This document shows positions 33,037-41,387 of a DNA stretch of 45,896 nucleotides, in pieces (the stretch's first letter is position 1; each line of letters opens with the position of its first letter). The notes beneath the pieces were generated by a model. That model ran no database searches. It was not told the origin of the DNA and saw only the letters and a list, made by a program, of their open reading frames with translations. This DNA is from Erysipelothrix sp. (GTDB lineage: Bacteria; Bacillota_I; Bacilli_A; Erysipelotrichales; Erysipelotrichaceae), in contig JAAYHR010000024.1 of the NCBI GenBank assembly GCA_012735275.1, forward strand, positions 1-45,896. Reading direction: 5' to 3'. The position numbers and the translations under genes are program-made.

Positions 33037-33560
33037 TGTCTAGTACTAAGAAGATAGTTAGAATTGCGCTAATTGCCGCAATATATTTTGTGATTTCAAT
33101 GTCACTACAGTTTATGTCCTTTAATTCAATTCAAGTTCGAGTTGCAGAAGCACTTATCGTTGCGGCAATTGTTTCTAAAAATGGAATTTATGGCGTGACA
33201 ATTGGTTGTTTAATTACAAATGCAATTGGAACAAGTTTAGGTTTAAGTAATTTTGGGATTTTAGATGTTATATTCGGAACTCTCTTTACTGCGATTTCAT
33301 GTGTATTAGCTTATTACTTAAAGAATTTCAAATTTGGTAAAAACCAAGTACCTTATGTATCTTTAATGATGCCAGTTTTAGTTAATGCAATTGGATTACC
33401 ATTTGTATTTGCTTTTGGATATTATCAAGCACTACATTTACCAGTACTATTATTCGATTTTACAACGGTATTTATCGGTCAGTTTATTTCTTGTATTATT
33501 ATCGGATCGATACTATACACGAAATACTCACAAAGATTTGCTGAATTTTTGAATAATTAA
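33036..33560 (+). CDS. queT: QueT-family transporter (queuosine precursor ECF S component)
   Basis: The 174-residue membrane protein has five or six helices and the family motif QVRVAEAL near the N terminus, followed by YGVTIGCLITNAIG. QueT (COG4708) proteins import a queuosine precursor, often with a preQ1 riboswitch; no preQ1 element is visible here. GAGGAGA lies before the start, inside the end of the CDF gene, so both share one message. Confidence 0.88.
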   Translation: MSSTKKIVRIALIAAIYFVISMSLQFMSFNSIQVRVAEALIVAAIVSKNGIYGVTIGCLITNAIGTSLGLSNFGILDVIFGTLFTAISCVLAYYLKNFKFGKNQVPYVSLMMPVLVNAIGLPFVFAFGYYQALHLPVLLFDFTTVFIGQFISCIIIGSILYTKYSQRFAEFLNN

Positions 33561-33580
33561 CACATTAAGGATAAAAAGAC

Positions 33581-33608
33581 TTGTTTTTTTTCGTAAAGAT
33601 AGTATTAT
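33581..33608 (+). promoter_or_regulatory. Promoter of the candidate small RNA
   Basis: TTGTTT (33581-33586), 16 bases, TATTAT (33603-33608). The predicted start is near 33615. Confidence 0.45.
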
Positions 33609-33614
33609 TATAAC

Positions 33615-33690
33615 GTGTAAGTTCTCAAGGTAACTTACATCCCCCCCAAAAATCCTTGATTGCTCATGATTACTCATGAGCTTTTTTTGT
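33615..33690 (+). ncRNA. Candidate small RNA with an exposed C7 stretch
   Basis: A 5' hairpin, GTAAGTT/AACTTAC (33617-33638), is followed by a single-stranded ATCCCCCCC (33639-33647) and an A-rich spacer. A perfect terminator hairpin, GCTCATGA/TCATGAGC (33662-33681), with T7 ends it. A promoter is visible just upstream, and no ORF is present. C-rich loops in small RNAs of Bacillota often pair with Shine-Dalgarno sequences. ATCCCCCCC is perfectly complementary to the GGGGGGGAT at 3260-3268. It may instead be the terminated leader of the next gene, but that gene has its own -10. Confidence 0.5.
33662..33688 (+). terminator. Strong intrinsic terminator
   Basis: GCTCATGA (33662-33669), loop TTAC, TCATGAGC (33674-33681), then T7. 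It ends the candidate small RNA and any read-through from queT. Confidence 0.92.
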
Positions 33691-33716
33691 CTAATCAATA
33701 AGATTTAGTCTGATTA

Positions 33717-33725
33717 TGTTATAAT
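33717..33725 (+). promoter_or_regulatory. Extended -10 of the yqeG cluster
   Basis: TGTTATAAT, 17 bases before the yqeG ATG, so the mRNA leader is very short. Confidence 0.55.
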
Positions 33726-33741
33726 GTGTAAAGGTGATAAA

Positions 33742-34263
33742 ATGCTAAAAAAGTTTGTTCCAAGCTATCTTGTTGATCATTTTTCAGAGGTCAAGATTGA
33801 TAAGTTAATTGATTTAAATAAGAAGTTAGTTTTATGTGATATTGATAATACCTTAGTTGCACATGATGATCCAAGTGCTAATGATGATGTGAAAAATTTT
33901 ATTAAGAATCTTAAAGACAATGGTATCGATATAATTTTAATTTCTAATAATACTGAAAGTCGTGTTGTGACTTTTAATGAAGATTTAAACTTAGATGTTT
34001 ATCCAATGGCCCTTAAACCAAGTTCAAAAGCATATAAGCAAATTTTTAGTAAATACAAACATATTAGCCCAGATGAAATGATATCGCTAGGTGATCAAGT
34101 TATGACTGATGTTTTAGGGTCCAACTTTAATAATATAGATGTTATTTTAACGAAGCCGATTGTAGAGAAAGATTTAATTTTTACAAAACTTAACCGTATG
34201 TTTGAAAATATGGTTATCAAAAGAATGAAAAAGAAGGGATTGTGGCCAAATGAAAAAATGTAA
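33742..34263 (+). CDS. yqeG: YqeG-family HAD phosphatase (subfamily IIIA)
   Basis: The 173-residue protein has HAD motif I as LCDIDNTLVAHD, motif II as ILISNNT, a conserved KPSSKAY lysine, and motif IV as SLGDQVMTDVLG. The 168-175-residue size and its position before yqeH match YqeG of B. subtilis. It is related to PGP-type phosphatases; the substrate is not established. AAAGGTGA fixes the ATG at 33742. Its last 14 bases overlap the yqeH start. Confidence 0.92.
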   Translation: MLKKFVPSYLVDHFSEVKIDKLIDLNKKLVLCDIDNTLVAHDDPSANDDVKNFIKNLKDNGIDIILISNNTESRVVTFNEDLNLDVYPMALKPSSKAYKQIFSKYKHISPDEMISLGDQVMTDVLGSNFNNIDVILTKPIVEKDLIFTKLNRMFENMVIKRMKKKGLWPNEKM

Positions 34264-35293
34264 TGGCTGTGGAGCAATACTACAAACTGATAATAAAGAT
34301 ATAATTGGTTTTACTCCAAGTATGGAAAAAGATTTATGTCAAAGATGTTTTCGTATTAAACACTATGATGATTTAGTTAAATCATATAAGAGTGATTTCG
34401 ATAATTTTGATATTTTAGAAACGGTAAATAAGGAGGATAACCTAGTTATCTGGGTAGTTGATTTATTTGACTTTGACTCAAATATTATTAATGGTTTAAA
34501 CCGTCACTTATTAAATAAAGATATTATTTTAGTTGGTACTAAACGTGATTTATTACCAGACACAATGGGAAATGGAAAACTCTTAGAGTTTGTTCGTGCC
34601 CGCCTAAATTTCTATGGTATTCAAGTAGCTGAGATTCTCTTTACGGGACACCATGGACATGATGGAAAAGATCAAGTACTAAAAGTAATTGATCACTACC
34701 GTGATGAGCGCGATGTAATTATTATGGGACAGGCTAATGTTGGTAAATCAACTTTAATTAATGCCTTAGCTGAAACTGATATTACAATATCACGCTACCC
34801 AGGAACAACTTTAGATTTAATCTCGATTCCAATGGATGGCTATACACTATTTGATACTCCAGGTTTAATTAGAGTAGATAATATGCAGTACTATGTCGCT
34901 AATGATGATTTAGATAAAGTTGTACCAAAGAAAATTAAACCAAAAGTATTCCAAATAACTAAAGATTCAAGTTTTACAATTGATGGCTTAGTCCAAGTTC
35001 AAATTGAAGTATATGATAAAACTTCCGTAATTTTTTATGTTAATGATCAATTAGATATTCATCGCTCAGCACTAGATAATGCCGAGTCACAATGGGAACG
35101 TGTTGTAAATGATGAAACTACCGTTAAATCAGCTGGAGTAAATAAGATGACTAAGGATTTACCAATCATTAGAGATCCATTTGATATTGTTATTAACGGT
35201 TTAGGTTTTATTAACTGTAAGCGAAATATCAAAGCAGTTAGAGTATTAAGAAATGAAAATGTTGAAGTATTAATTCGGGAGGCAATTATATGA
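34250..35293 (+). CDS. yqeH: Ribosome biogenesis GTPase YqeH
   Basis: A circularly permuted GTPase of 347 residues. An N-terminal zinc ribbon (C4, C7, C30, C33) comes first, then G4 (TKRD, 97-100) before G1 (GQANVGKS, 160-167), T186 and G3 (DTPG, 202-205). It acts in 30S subunit assembly. The start overlaps yqeG, and the stop overlaps yhbY as ATGA. Confidence 0.96.
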   Translation: MKKCNGCGAILQTDNKDIIGFTPSMEKDLCQRCFRIKHYDDLVKSYKSDFDNFDILETVNKEDNLVIWVVDLFDFDSNIINGLNRHLLNKDIILVGTKRDLLPDTMGNGKLLEFVRARLNFYGIQVAEILFTGHHGHDGKDQVLKVIDHYRDERDVIIMGQANVGKSTLINALAETDITISRYPGTTLDLISIPMDGYTLFDTPGLIRVDNMQYYVANDDLDKVVPKKIKPKVFQITKDSSFTIDGLVQVQIEVYDKTSVIFYVNDQLDIHRSALDNAESQWERVVNDETTVKSAGVNKMTKDLPIIRDPFDIVINGLGFINCKRNIKAVRVLRNENVEVLIREAII

Positions 35294-35583
35294 AATTAAG
35301 CAATGCGCAAAAAAGACAATTAAAAGCATTAGGTAATCCACTTAAAGCAGTATTAACAATTGGTAAAGATGGAATCAAAGGTGATATGTTTTTAAACTTA
35401 AATCAAGCTTTAGAAGCACATGAGTTAGTAAAAATCTCAATCTTAAAAACATCAGCAATTACTGCTAATGAAGCAGCAATTATCTTATCAAGTGAAACGG
35501 GCTCAGAAGTTGTATCAATCGTTGGACGATCAATCGTAGTTTATCGCCCAAGTGAAAAGAAACTAATTAGTTTAGTAAAATGA
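35290..35583 (+). CDS. yhbY: YhbY/YqeI RNA-binding protein (CRM domain)
   Basis: The 97-residue protein is a single CRM domain with LRKxGNxLK-like KALGNPLKAVLTIGKDG and the C-terminal VGRSIVVYRPS. YhbY associates with pre-50S particles. It is translationally coupled on both sides (ATGA overlaps). Confidence 0.95.
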   Translation: MKLSNAQKRQLKALGNPLKAVLTIGKDGIKGDMFLNLNQALEAHELVKISILKTSAITANEAAIILSSETGSEVVSIVGRSIVVYRPSEKKLISLVK

Positions 35584-36605
35584 TTAAAGTCGGTTTATTT
35601 GGTGGATCATTTGATCCAATTCACAAGGCCCATATAAAGCTTGCGGAAATGGTCTTAGCTAAAACTGATCTTGATGAGATCTGGTTTGTCCTAGCTTATG
35701 ATCAACCACTTAAGAGCGATCATAATGCTAACTTTAGCGACCGTGCCAATATGATAAAACTCGCAATCTCACATAATAGCAAATTAAAATTATGTGAAAT
35801 TGAAAAAGACTTACCAAAGCCATCTTATACATACAACACAATTATTGAACTACAGAAAAAGTATCCAAATAATCAGTTTAAATGGATCATGGGAGCGGAC
35901 TCCTTAGCTAGTTTAAATCAGTGGTATAAGTATCAAGAATTAGAAGACTTAATTGACTTTATAATTGTTGATCGTAATAATTCTTTAGCTGATTATAAGG
36001 GTAAGCACTTAGTACTGGATTTTTATGAAGAAGACTCTTCCTCAAAAATTCGCCAAGGTCACTTTAAATACTTAGATAAGCAAGTCCTTGATTATGTTTT
36101 GACTAATCGTCTCTATCTTGAAGCAATCGTTAAAGAGCGCTTATCAGAGAAAAGATATAAGCATGTCATGCGTTGTGTTGATTTAGCGATGGAACTAGCA
36201 CCATATCATGATTTATTAGCTAACGATATCTACTTAGCAACCATATTACATGATATTGCGAAAGAAATTGATCCTGAAGTGGAAATGGCAATAATGCAAA
36301 AACACTATCATGAGCATCTTGAATATCATCCAAAAGTTTATCATCAGTTTACCGGTGCCTTTATTACTGAGCATGAATTTATGATCAGTGATCCAAAAAT
36401 CATTGGGGCGATTCGCCACCATACAACAGGTGATAGTGATGATAACTTAGCGCAGTTAGTTTATCTAGTTGATAAACTTGAGCGTGGCCGTAAGTATCCA
36501 GTTGAAGAATATATTAAATTAAGTAAAGAAGATTTTAAACAAGCATTTGCCGTAGTTAAAGCAAAAGCTGAACAAGCAGTGAAGGAGAAAGAAATTGAAA
36601 AATAA
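35580..36605 (+). CDS. nadD: NadD-YqeK fusion: nicotinate-nucleotide adenylyltransferase and HD hydrolase
   Basis: The 341-residue chain has two domains. Residues 1-180 are NadD: GLFGGSFDPIHKAH (5-18) and SSSKIR (153-158), making nicotinate adenine dinucleotide. Residues about 185-341 are a YqeK-type HD domain: H195, HD 224-225, H265, H280 and D298 in YLVDKLERGRKYP; YqeK proteins hydrolyse diadenosine tetraphosphate. In B. subtilis these are separate adjacent genes. No stop or frame change lies between the halves. The ATG overlaps the yhbY stop. Confidence 0.95.
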   Translation: MIKVGLFGGSFDPIHKAHIKLAEMVLAKTDLDEIWFVLAYDQPLKSDHNANFSDRANMIKLAISHNSKLKLCEIEKDLPKPSYTYNTIIELQKKYPNNQFKWIMGADSLASLNQWYKYQELEDLIDFIIVDRNNSLADYKGKHLVLDFYEEDSSSKIRQGHFKYLDKQVLDYVLTNRLYLEAIVKERLSEKRYKHVMRCVDLAMELAPYHDLLANDIYLATILHDIAKEIDPEVEMAIMQKHYHEHLEYHPKVYHQFTGAFITEHEFMISDPKIIGAIRHHTTGDSDDNLAQLVYLVDKLERGRKYPVEEYIKLSKEDFKQAFAVVKAKAEQAVKEKEIEK

Positions 36606-36942
36606 TTTAGTTAATCAAGTAGTCGAACTTATTGAAGATAAGTTTGCGAAAAGAATCAATGTTATCGATTTTGAACGTACTAATCCATTTACAGATTACT
36701 TTGTAGTTTGTGATGTTGATTCAAACCGTCAAATTGATGCAATCGTTAATGAAGTAATCAAACAATCAAAAGAAGGAAAAATTGATTTCCGCGCTATCGA
36801 TGGTAAATCTGACTCAGGTTGGGTCGTCATCGATTTATATGATGTTGTATTACATGTATTTGATAAAAACATCCGTGAAGTATATGAGTTGGATAAGTTA
36901 TTCATGAACCATCCACAAACACTTAAAGCAGATGTACAATAA
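36595..36942 (+). CDS. rsfS: Ribosomal silencing factor RsfS
   Basis: The 115-residue protein has the family motifs FTDYFVVCD, RAIDGKSDSGWVVIDLYDVVLHVF and a C-terminal YELDKLF. RsfS binds L14 of the 50S subunit and blocks subunit joining during starvation. It starts at TTG (36595-36597), seven bases after AAGGAG and inside the end of nadD-yqeK. Its own end overlaps the methyltransferase start. Confidence 0.95.
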   Translation: MKNNLVNQVVELIEDKFAKRINVIDFERTNPFTDYFVVCDVDSNRQIDAIVNEVIKQSKEGKIDFRAIDGKSDSGWVVIDLYDVVLHVFDKNIREVYELDKLFMNHPQTLKADVQ

Positions 36943-37624
36943 TTTAGCCAAATATTATGATGCGCTATTAAAAGATGATCAAGCTACAACTATGTGGCTT
37001 GAATTTTTTAATAAGCACAAGCATCCAGGTAAAACGCTAGAACTTGCAGCTGGAACGGGTGAGATAACACTTAAGATTGCTGAGCAAGATAAAATTATCG
37101 CAACCGATCTATCACAAGATATGATCAATGAACTTAATGCTAAAGCAACAAGTGAAAATCTGCTTGATGCCTTTGCAATGGATATGATTAACTTTAGTAT
37201 TGATGATAAATTTGATAATATTATTTGCTTCTGTGACTCAATTAATTATGTTTTAGAAGTTGATGATTTAAAGTTAATGTTTCAACAAGTCTACAAGCAT
37301 TTAAATGCTGGCGGTAAATTTTTATTTGATATGCACAGTTTAGATCGTTTAGAAGAATTTGCTGAAGACTATATTGAAACAGGCCAACTACTAGATACTG
37401 ATTATCAGTGGTCAATTTGGGCTGAAGATGATTATATTCATCATCACTTTGCTTTCTATGAAGATACACTTTATGAAGAGCGTCATGTTCAAAGAGTTTA
37501 TCACTATGAGTTAGTAAAAGAACTATTAGAAGCGATTGGCTTTAAACTTTCAGTTTATACTGACTTTAATCAAGTTGGAATAAATGCCGGAGAGAAATTA
37601 TTTATAGTAGGTGAAAAAATATGA
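36932..37624 (+). CDS. yqeM: SAM-dependent methyltransferase YqeM
   Basis: A class I methyltransferase of 230 residues: motif I ELAAGTGEITLKIA, an acidic ATDLS second strand, and CFCDSINYVL. Its place after rsfS matches yqeM of B. subtilis. The methyl acceptor is unknown. The start lies within rsfS without a clear Shine-Dalgarno, so coupled translation is likely. The TGA overlaps the next ATG. Confidence 0.88.
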   Translation: MYNNLAKYYDALLKDDQATTMWLEFFNKHKHPGKTLELAAGTGEITLKIAEQDKIIATDLSQDMINELNAKATSENLLDAFAMDMINFSIDDKFDNIICFCDSINYVLEVDDLKLMFQQVYKHLNAGGKFLFDMHSLDRLEEFAEDYIETGQLLDTDYQWSIWAEDDYIHHHFAFYEDTLYEERHVQRVYHYELVKELLEAIGFKLSVYTDFNQVGINAGEKLFIVGEKI

Positions 37625-38301
37625 TTGGTATTATTGGAGCAATGGATCAAGAAGTTAATGAATTTTTAAAACTTATGCTTGATGTAAAAGAAGAAAGTCA
37701 TAACGGCCAAACATTCTATCTTGGAAAACTTGAAGATCAAGCTGTGGTCTTAAGCAAGAGTGGTGTTGGTAAGTCTTTAGCGGCGATGTCGGCAACCTTA
37801 ATGGTTTCAAACTATAATCCAGCGCTAATTATTAATATCGGCTCAGCTGGTGCCTTACACAAAGAATTTAATGTCTTTGATGTTATTGTTGCACAGAGAG
37901 TCGCAGTTGCTGATTTTGATTTAACCGCATTTGGTTATGAAAAAGGCTTTAATCAAAAACGTTATAGTTTTGAGTGTAATTTAAACTTAGTTGATAAACT
38001 AGAAGCCCTCAAGATCGATAATGTTTATGTTGGAGATATGGTATCAAGTGATACCTTTATCAATAGCGAAAGTCTGGTAAATAATATCTTAGCTAATTAT
38101 CCGACAGCCTTATGTGCTGATATGGAAGCTGGCTCAATTGCCATGGTTCTAGATCATTTACAAATTCCATTTATTGTAATCAGATCTATCTCAGATAACG
38201 TTTTAGCAAGTACTGATAATAAAGTTGATTTTGAAGAATATTTAGTTGAAGCAAGTTATAATTCAGCTAGAGTTTGTCAAGAACTAATAAAAAGCCTTTA
38301 A
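37621..38301 (+). CDS. mtnN: 5'-methylthioadenosine/S-adenosylhomocysteine nucleosidase
   Basis: The 226-residue protein opens MIGIIGAMDQEV (catalytic-region E11) and has KSGVGKSLAA, NIGSAGAL, ADMEAGSIA and RSISDN with the catalytic aspartate. It splits methylthioadenosine and S-adenosylhomocysteine, clearing the by-product of the upstream methyltransferase. It is the last gene of the cluster; its stop lies inside a terminator hairpin shared with the convergent gene. Confidence 0.96.
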   Translation: MIGIIGAMDQEVNEFLKLMLDVKEESHNGQTFYLGKLEDQAVVLSKSGVGKSLAAMSATLMVSNYNPALIINIGSAGALHKEFNVFDVIVAQRVAVADFDLTAFGYEKGFNQKRYSFECNLNLVDKLEALKIDNVYVGDMVSSDTFINSESLVNNILANYPTALCADMEAGSIAMVLDHLQIPFIVIRSISDNVLASTDNKVDFEEYLVEASYNSARVCQELIKSL

Positions 38302-38321
38302 ATAAAATTTAAAGGCTTTTT
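38289..38321. terminator. Bidirectional terminator formed by the ends of two genes
   Basis: AAAAGCCTTTAAA pairs with TTTAAAGGCTTTT around a short A/T loop. The 5' arm holds the mtnN stop, and both arms are part of the 3' coding end of the convergent gene. Confidence 0.9.
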
Positions 38322-39110
38322 CATTTCAGAATATAGTTGTTGGTACTTAATGGCTTTGATTTTATTATAGATTGACTCATGACGCTTTTTAAACATCATA
38401 TCAGCCCATAAATACCAGAGTAGATTATTTATGTCACGATACATTTCAAGGGCTAAGAGGGTCTTAGCATCAGGCTCATCAAGCATAGCCAAGAGAAAGT
38501 CACGACGGACTTTTGAACTTAAATCATTCTCAGTAATAAAGGACATAATATCAAAGAGGGGATCATTTAAGCCCGCATATTCAAAATCAATTAAATAGGC
38601 TTGATCAGCAATAAAGCAGATGTTACCATCAACCCAGTCATTATGACAAAGGCTTGGCACATATGTATGTTTACTATAAGCTTCAAAGAGATAAGTGAAA
38701 TCATTAAGATCAATTTCTAAATCTTCAATTAAGGATGCATATTTATAAATCATCTCAATTGGATTAAAGGCTTGAATATCATCAACTTTAGTTTGATGAA
38801 GCTTCTTCATTAGCTCTGCAACCTTGAATATTTTCTGATCATCATTATAATCGGCATAGTTAACAAGATTATTTAGATAAGGTGATAATTGAATTCCATT
38901 ATCATAATAGCTAACAGGAATAGTAAAATTACTATCTCTTAATGCTTGAATAATCTTTTTTTCATTATTACGATTAAAGATATCTAAATCATTTAATGGT
39001 AGCCGACAAATATACTTTTTAGCGTCGATTTCTAATAAATAGTTTTTATTGGTTAAGCCAAGTTCTAAGTCTTTTATAAATTTGTATTTGTAGGGAATAT
39101 TAATTTTCAT
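38298..39110 (-). CDS. Choline/ethanolamine-kinase-like phosphotransferase
   Basis: The 270-residue APH-fold kinase has a catalytic loop LCHNDWVDGNIC and metal-binding LIDFEYAGLNDPLFDI, as in LicA and other choline kinases. It probably phosphorylates a small alcohol or amino alcohol; choline cannot be asserted. AGAGGTG lies before the ATG. On the minus strand the -10 TATAGT (39127-39132) has a TGT extension. The 3' end overlaps mtnN by four bases. Confidence 0.82.
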   Translation of the reverse strand: MKINIPYKYKFIKDLELGLTNKNYLLEIDAKKYICRLPLNDLDIFNRNNEKKIIQALRDSNFTIPVSYYDNGIQLSPYLNNLVNYADYNDDQKIFKVAELMKKLHQTKVDDIQAFNPIEMIYKYASLIEDLEIDLNDFTYLFEAYSKHTYVPSLCHNDWVDGNICFIADQAYLIDFEYAGLNDPLFDIMSFITENDLSSKVRRDFLLAMLDEPDAKTLLALEMYRDINNLLWYLWADMMFKKRHESIYNKIKAIKYQQLYSEMKKPLNFI

Positions 39111-39157
39111 TTTACACCTCTAAATAACTATAACATAATTAAAAGGCTTTAATGATA

Positions 39158-39166
39158 TGTTATAAT
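39158..39166 (+). promoter_or_regulatory. Extended -10 of the radical SAM gene
   Basis: TGTTATAAT, 23 bases before the ATG at 39190, divergent from the kinase promoter. Confidence 0.55.
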
Positions 39167-39189
39167 TGATAAATGTAGGAGACGATATT

Positions 39190-40458
39190 ATGCGAGTTTT
39201 ATTAACAACATTCAATTCATCATATATTCACAAAAACTTAGCTTTAAGGTGGCTTTATGTTGCCCGCCCGAAAGATGTAGTTGTAAATATTAGTGAGTAT
39301 ACTATAAAGGATGATGTTTCAAGTGTCGCTGCCAGTATTATTGCCGATAATTATGATGTTGTGGGAATCTCGGTCTATATCTGGAATGTTGATCAAGTTA
39401 AGTCATTAATCCAATTATTAAAACTAAGAAAACCAACAATTAAAATTGTTCTTGGTGGTCCAGAAGTTACTTATGAGAATGATGAATGGTTTGCATATCC
39501 AATTGATGCAATTGTCCTCGGTGAGGGTGAGCGCGTCTTTTGGGAGTACCTAATCAATAATAATACTGATTATGTCAAAGAGGAAGCAAGTGAGTTTAAA
39601 CCAGTCCGTAAGGAAGATATTGCTTATCTTGAAAGTCTAGATATTCCTTATAATTTAGAGATTGACCATACTAACTTCTCTAATCAATACTTATATGTTG
39701 AAGCTTCACGCGGCTGTCCATTTCGCTGTAGCTATTGTTTATCTTCATTAGATAATACTGTACGTTTCTTTTCTTTGGAATATTTAGAGAATTTATTTGA
39801 GAGTGTAAAAGATTTCCCAATTAATCAAGTTAAGTTTTTAGATCGAACTTTTAATGCCCATAAAGAGCGTACGAAAGCTTTATATAAAATGTTAGAGAAC
39901 TATCCAAACATTGAATCCTTTCAAGTCGAAATTGTGGCTGATCGCTTAGATGATGACTTAATTGAAATGATAATTAATAAGTCCAATCGTGATCGCTACC
40001 GTTATGAGATTGGTATTCAATCATATAATCCAAAAACTTTAGAGGCAGTAGATCGTCGTCAAGATAATGAACGTTTGAATCAAGTTATGCGAATCCTTTT
40101 AGATAATGATATTACTATTCATGCTGATTTAATCGCTGGCTTACCATATGAGGGACTAACTAGTTTTCAAGCATCATTTAACCAATTGGCTAATGTGTAT
40201 CCAACTGAGTTACAACTTGGGATTTTAAAGTTACTTAAGGGAACCAAGATGAAGGATCAGGCACTAAAACTTAATTTCTTATATAATCTTCAAGCACCTT
40301 ATGAAGTTTATGATACCCCGTGGTTAAATAAGAGTGAGATGGATTATATTAATATTGTCGCAAAAGGGGTGGATCGTACCCTTAATCGAAATTTACTAGA
40401 AGTAACCGTTAAGTATTTAAATGAGCACCATTATGCGGGTGACTTATTTACGCTTTAA
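39190..40458 (+). CDS. B12-binding-domain radical SAM protein, truncated by an in-frame TAA
   Basis: The 422 residues hold an N-terminal cobalamin-binding-like Rossmann domain (about 1-130, LGGPEVTYE) and a radical SAM core with C176, C180 and C183 in GCPFRCSYC. Relatives with a C-terminal DUF4080 domain are about 550 residues. The frame stays open after the TAA (40456-40458) for 124 codons up to 40830 and encodes a plausible C-terminal domain, so this looks like the 5' part of an interrupted gene. GGAGACG fixes the ATG at 39190; an in-frame TTG at 39166 is upstream of it. The reaction is unknown. Confidence 0.78.
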   Translation: MRVLLTTFNSSYIHKNLALRWLYVARPKDVVVNISEYTIKDDVSSVAASIIADNYDVVGISVYIWNVDQVKSLIQLLKLRKPTIKIVLGGPEVTYENDEWFAYPIDAIVLGEGERVFWEYLINNNTDYVKEEASEFKPVRKEDIAYLESLDIPYNLEIDHTNFSNQYLYVEASRGCPFRCSYCLSSLDNTVRFFSLEYLENLFESVKDFPINQVKFLDRTFNAHKERTKALYKMLENYPNIESFQVEIVADRLDDDLIEMIINKSNRDRYRYEIGIQSYNPKTLEAVDRRQDNERLNQVMRILLDNDITIHADLIAGLPYEGLTSFQASFNQLANVYPTELQLGILKLLKGTKMKDQALKLNFLYNLQAPYEVYDTPWLNKSEMDYINIVAKGVDRTLNRNLLEVTVKYLNEHHYAGDLFTL

Positions 40459-40830
40459 TATGAGATTGGTCAAGTCTTTGAACGAATTGGGATTGGCTAT
40501 CAAAAGTATGATTTATTTATGGAACTTTATGAACTTCTTAAAAATAAGATTGATAAAGATATCCTAAAATCATTATTAACAATTGATTATTGGATGGGGG
40601 AAAAGCAGAAAGCTAAGATTCTTTTCTTTGAGGAGAATATGCGCCAGATTCAACAGTTAATTGTTGAGAAGGGCTACTTCGATCAAAATCAAGTCTATCG
40701 TTATGCCCGCGTCTTTAAGGATTATCGTTATAATAATACTTATATCTTTGCTTTATACAATGATCAACAAACAGAAAGTTCAATCTATTCAATCGATTTC
40801 AAGGAGGACACATGTCAAAAAATATCGTAG
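40459..40830 (+). pseudogene. DUF4080-like C-terminal part of the radical SAM gene
   Basis: These codons follow the TAA at 40456 in the same frame and read YEIGQVFERIGIGYQKYDLF before the first ATG at 40519. The 103 residues after that ATG are helical, with a basic patch, and end SIDFKEDTCQKIS. No Shine-Dalgarno supports a separate start at 40519. The 3' end contains the rdgB Shine-Dalgarno AAGGAGG and overlaps rdgB by 19 bases, as expected for the true end of the upstream gene. Confidence 0.65.
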
Positions 40831-41387
40831 TAGTATCAAATAACCAAGGAAAAATTGTCGAGTTTAAAAATATATTAAAAGATTTCAATGTTTATTCATT
40901 AAAGGATTTAAATATTGATATTGATGTTGAGGAAACTGGTTTAACTTTTGAAGAGAATGCGATTCTCAAAGTTAATGCCCTTAAGGATGAGTATGATTAT
41001 GTGATTGCGGATGATTCAGGCTTAGAAATTGTGGCATTGGATAATCAACCAGGGATTTACTCACATCGTTTTTTAGGTGAAGATACTCCATATAGTGAAA
41101 AGAACCCATTAGTTTTAGATTTAATGAAAGATAAGACTGATCGCCGTGCTAAGTTTACTTCAGTAATTGCCTTAGCTGAATTTGGTGAAGTTAAATTATT
41201 TAAAGGTATTATCGAAGGCGAAATCTCAGAAGCAATGGCCGGCACTAATGGCTTTGGTTACAACCCAATTTTCTATATCCCAGAATATAAGCAAACAATG
41301 GCTGAAATTTCTGATGAGATAAAGAATCAAGTATCACACCGTGCTTTAGCGATCAAACAACTTGAGGAGTACCTCTTAAGTGAGTAA
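40812..41387 (+). CDS. rdgB: dITP/XTP pyrophosphatase (RdgB/HAM1 family)
   Basis: The 191-residue protein has SNNQGKIVEF at the N terminus, the catalytic ADDSGLEIVALDNQPGIYS stretch, and GFGYNPIF and SHRALAIKQL near the C terminus. It hydrolyses non-canonical purine nucleoside triphosphates to keep them out of DNA and RNA. AAGGAGG is five bases upstream. Its end overlaps lit by eight bases. Confidence 0.96.
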   Translation: MSKNIVVVSNNQGKIVEFKNILKDFNVYSLKDLNIDIDVEETGLTFEENAILKVNALKDEYDYVIADDSGLEIVALDNQPGIYSHRFLGEDTPYSEKNPLVLDLMKDKTDRRAKFTSVIALAEFGEVKLFKGIIEGEISEAMAGTNGFGYNPIFYIPEYKQTMAEISDEIKNQVSHRALAIKQLEEYLLSE

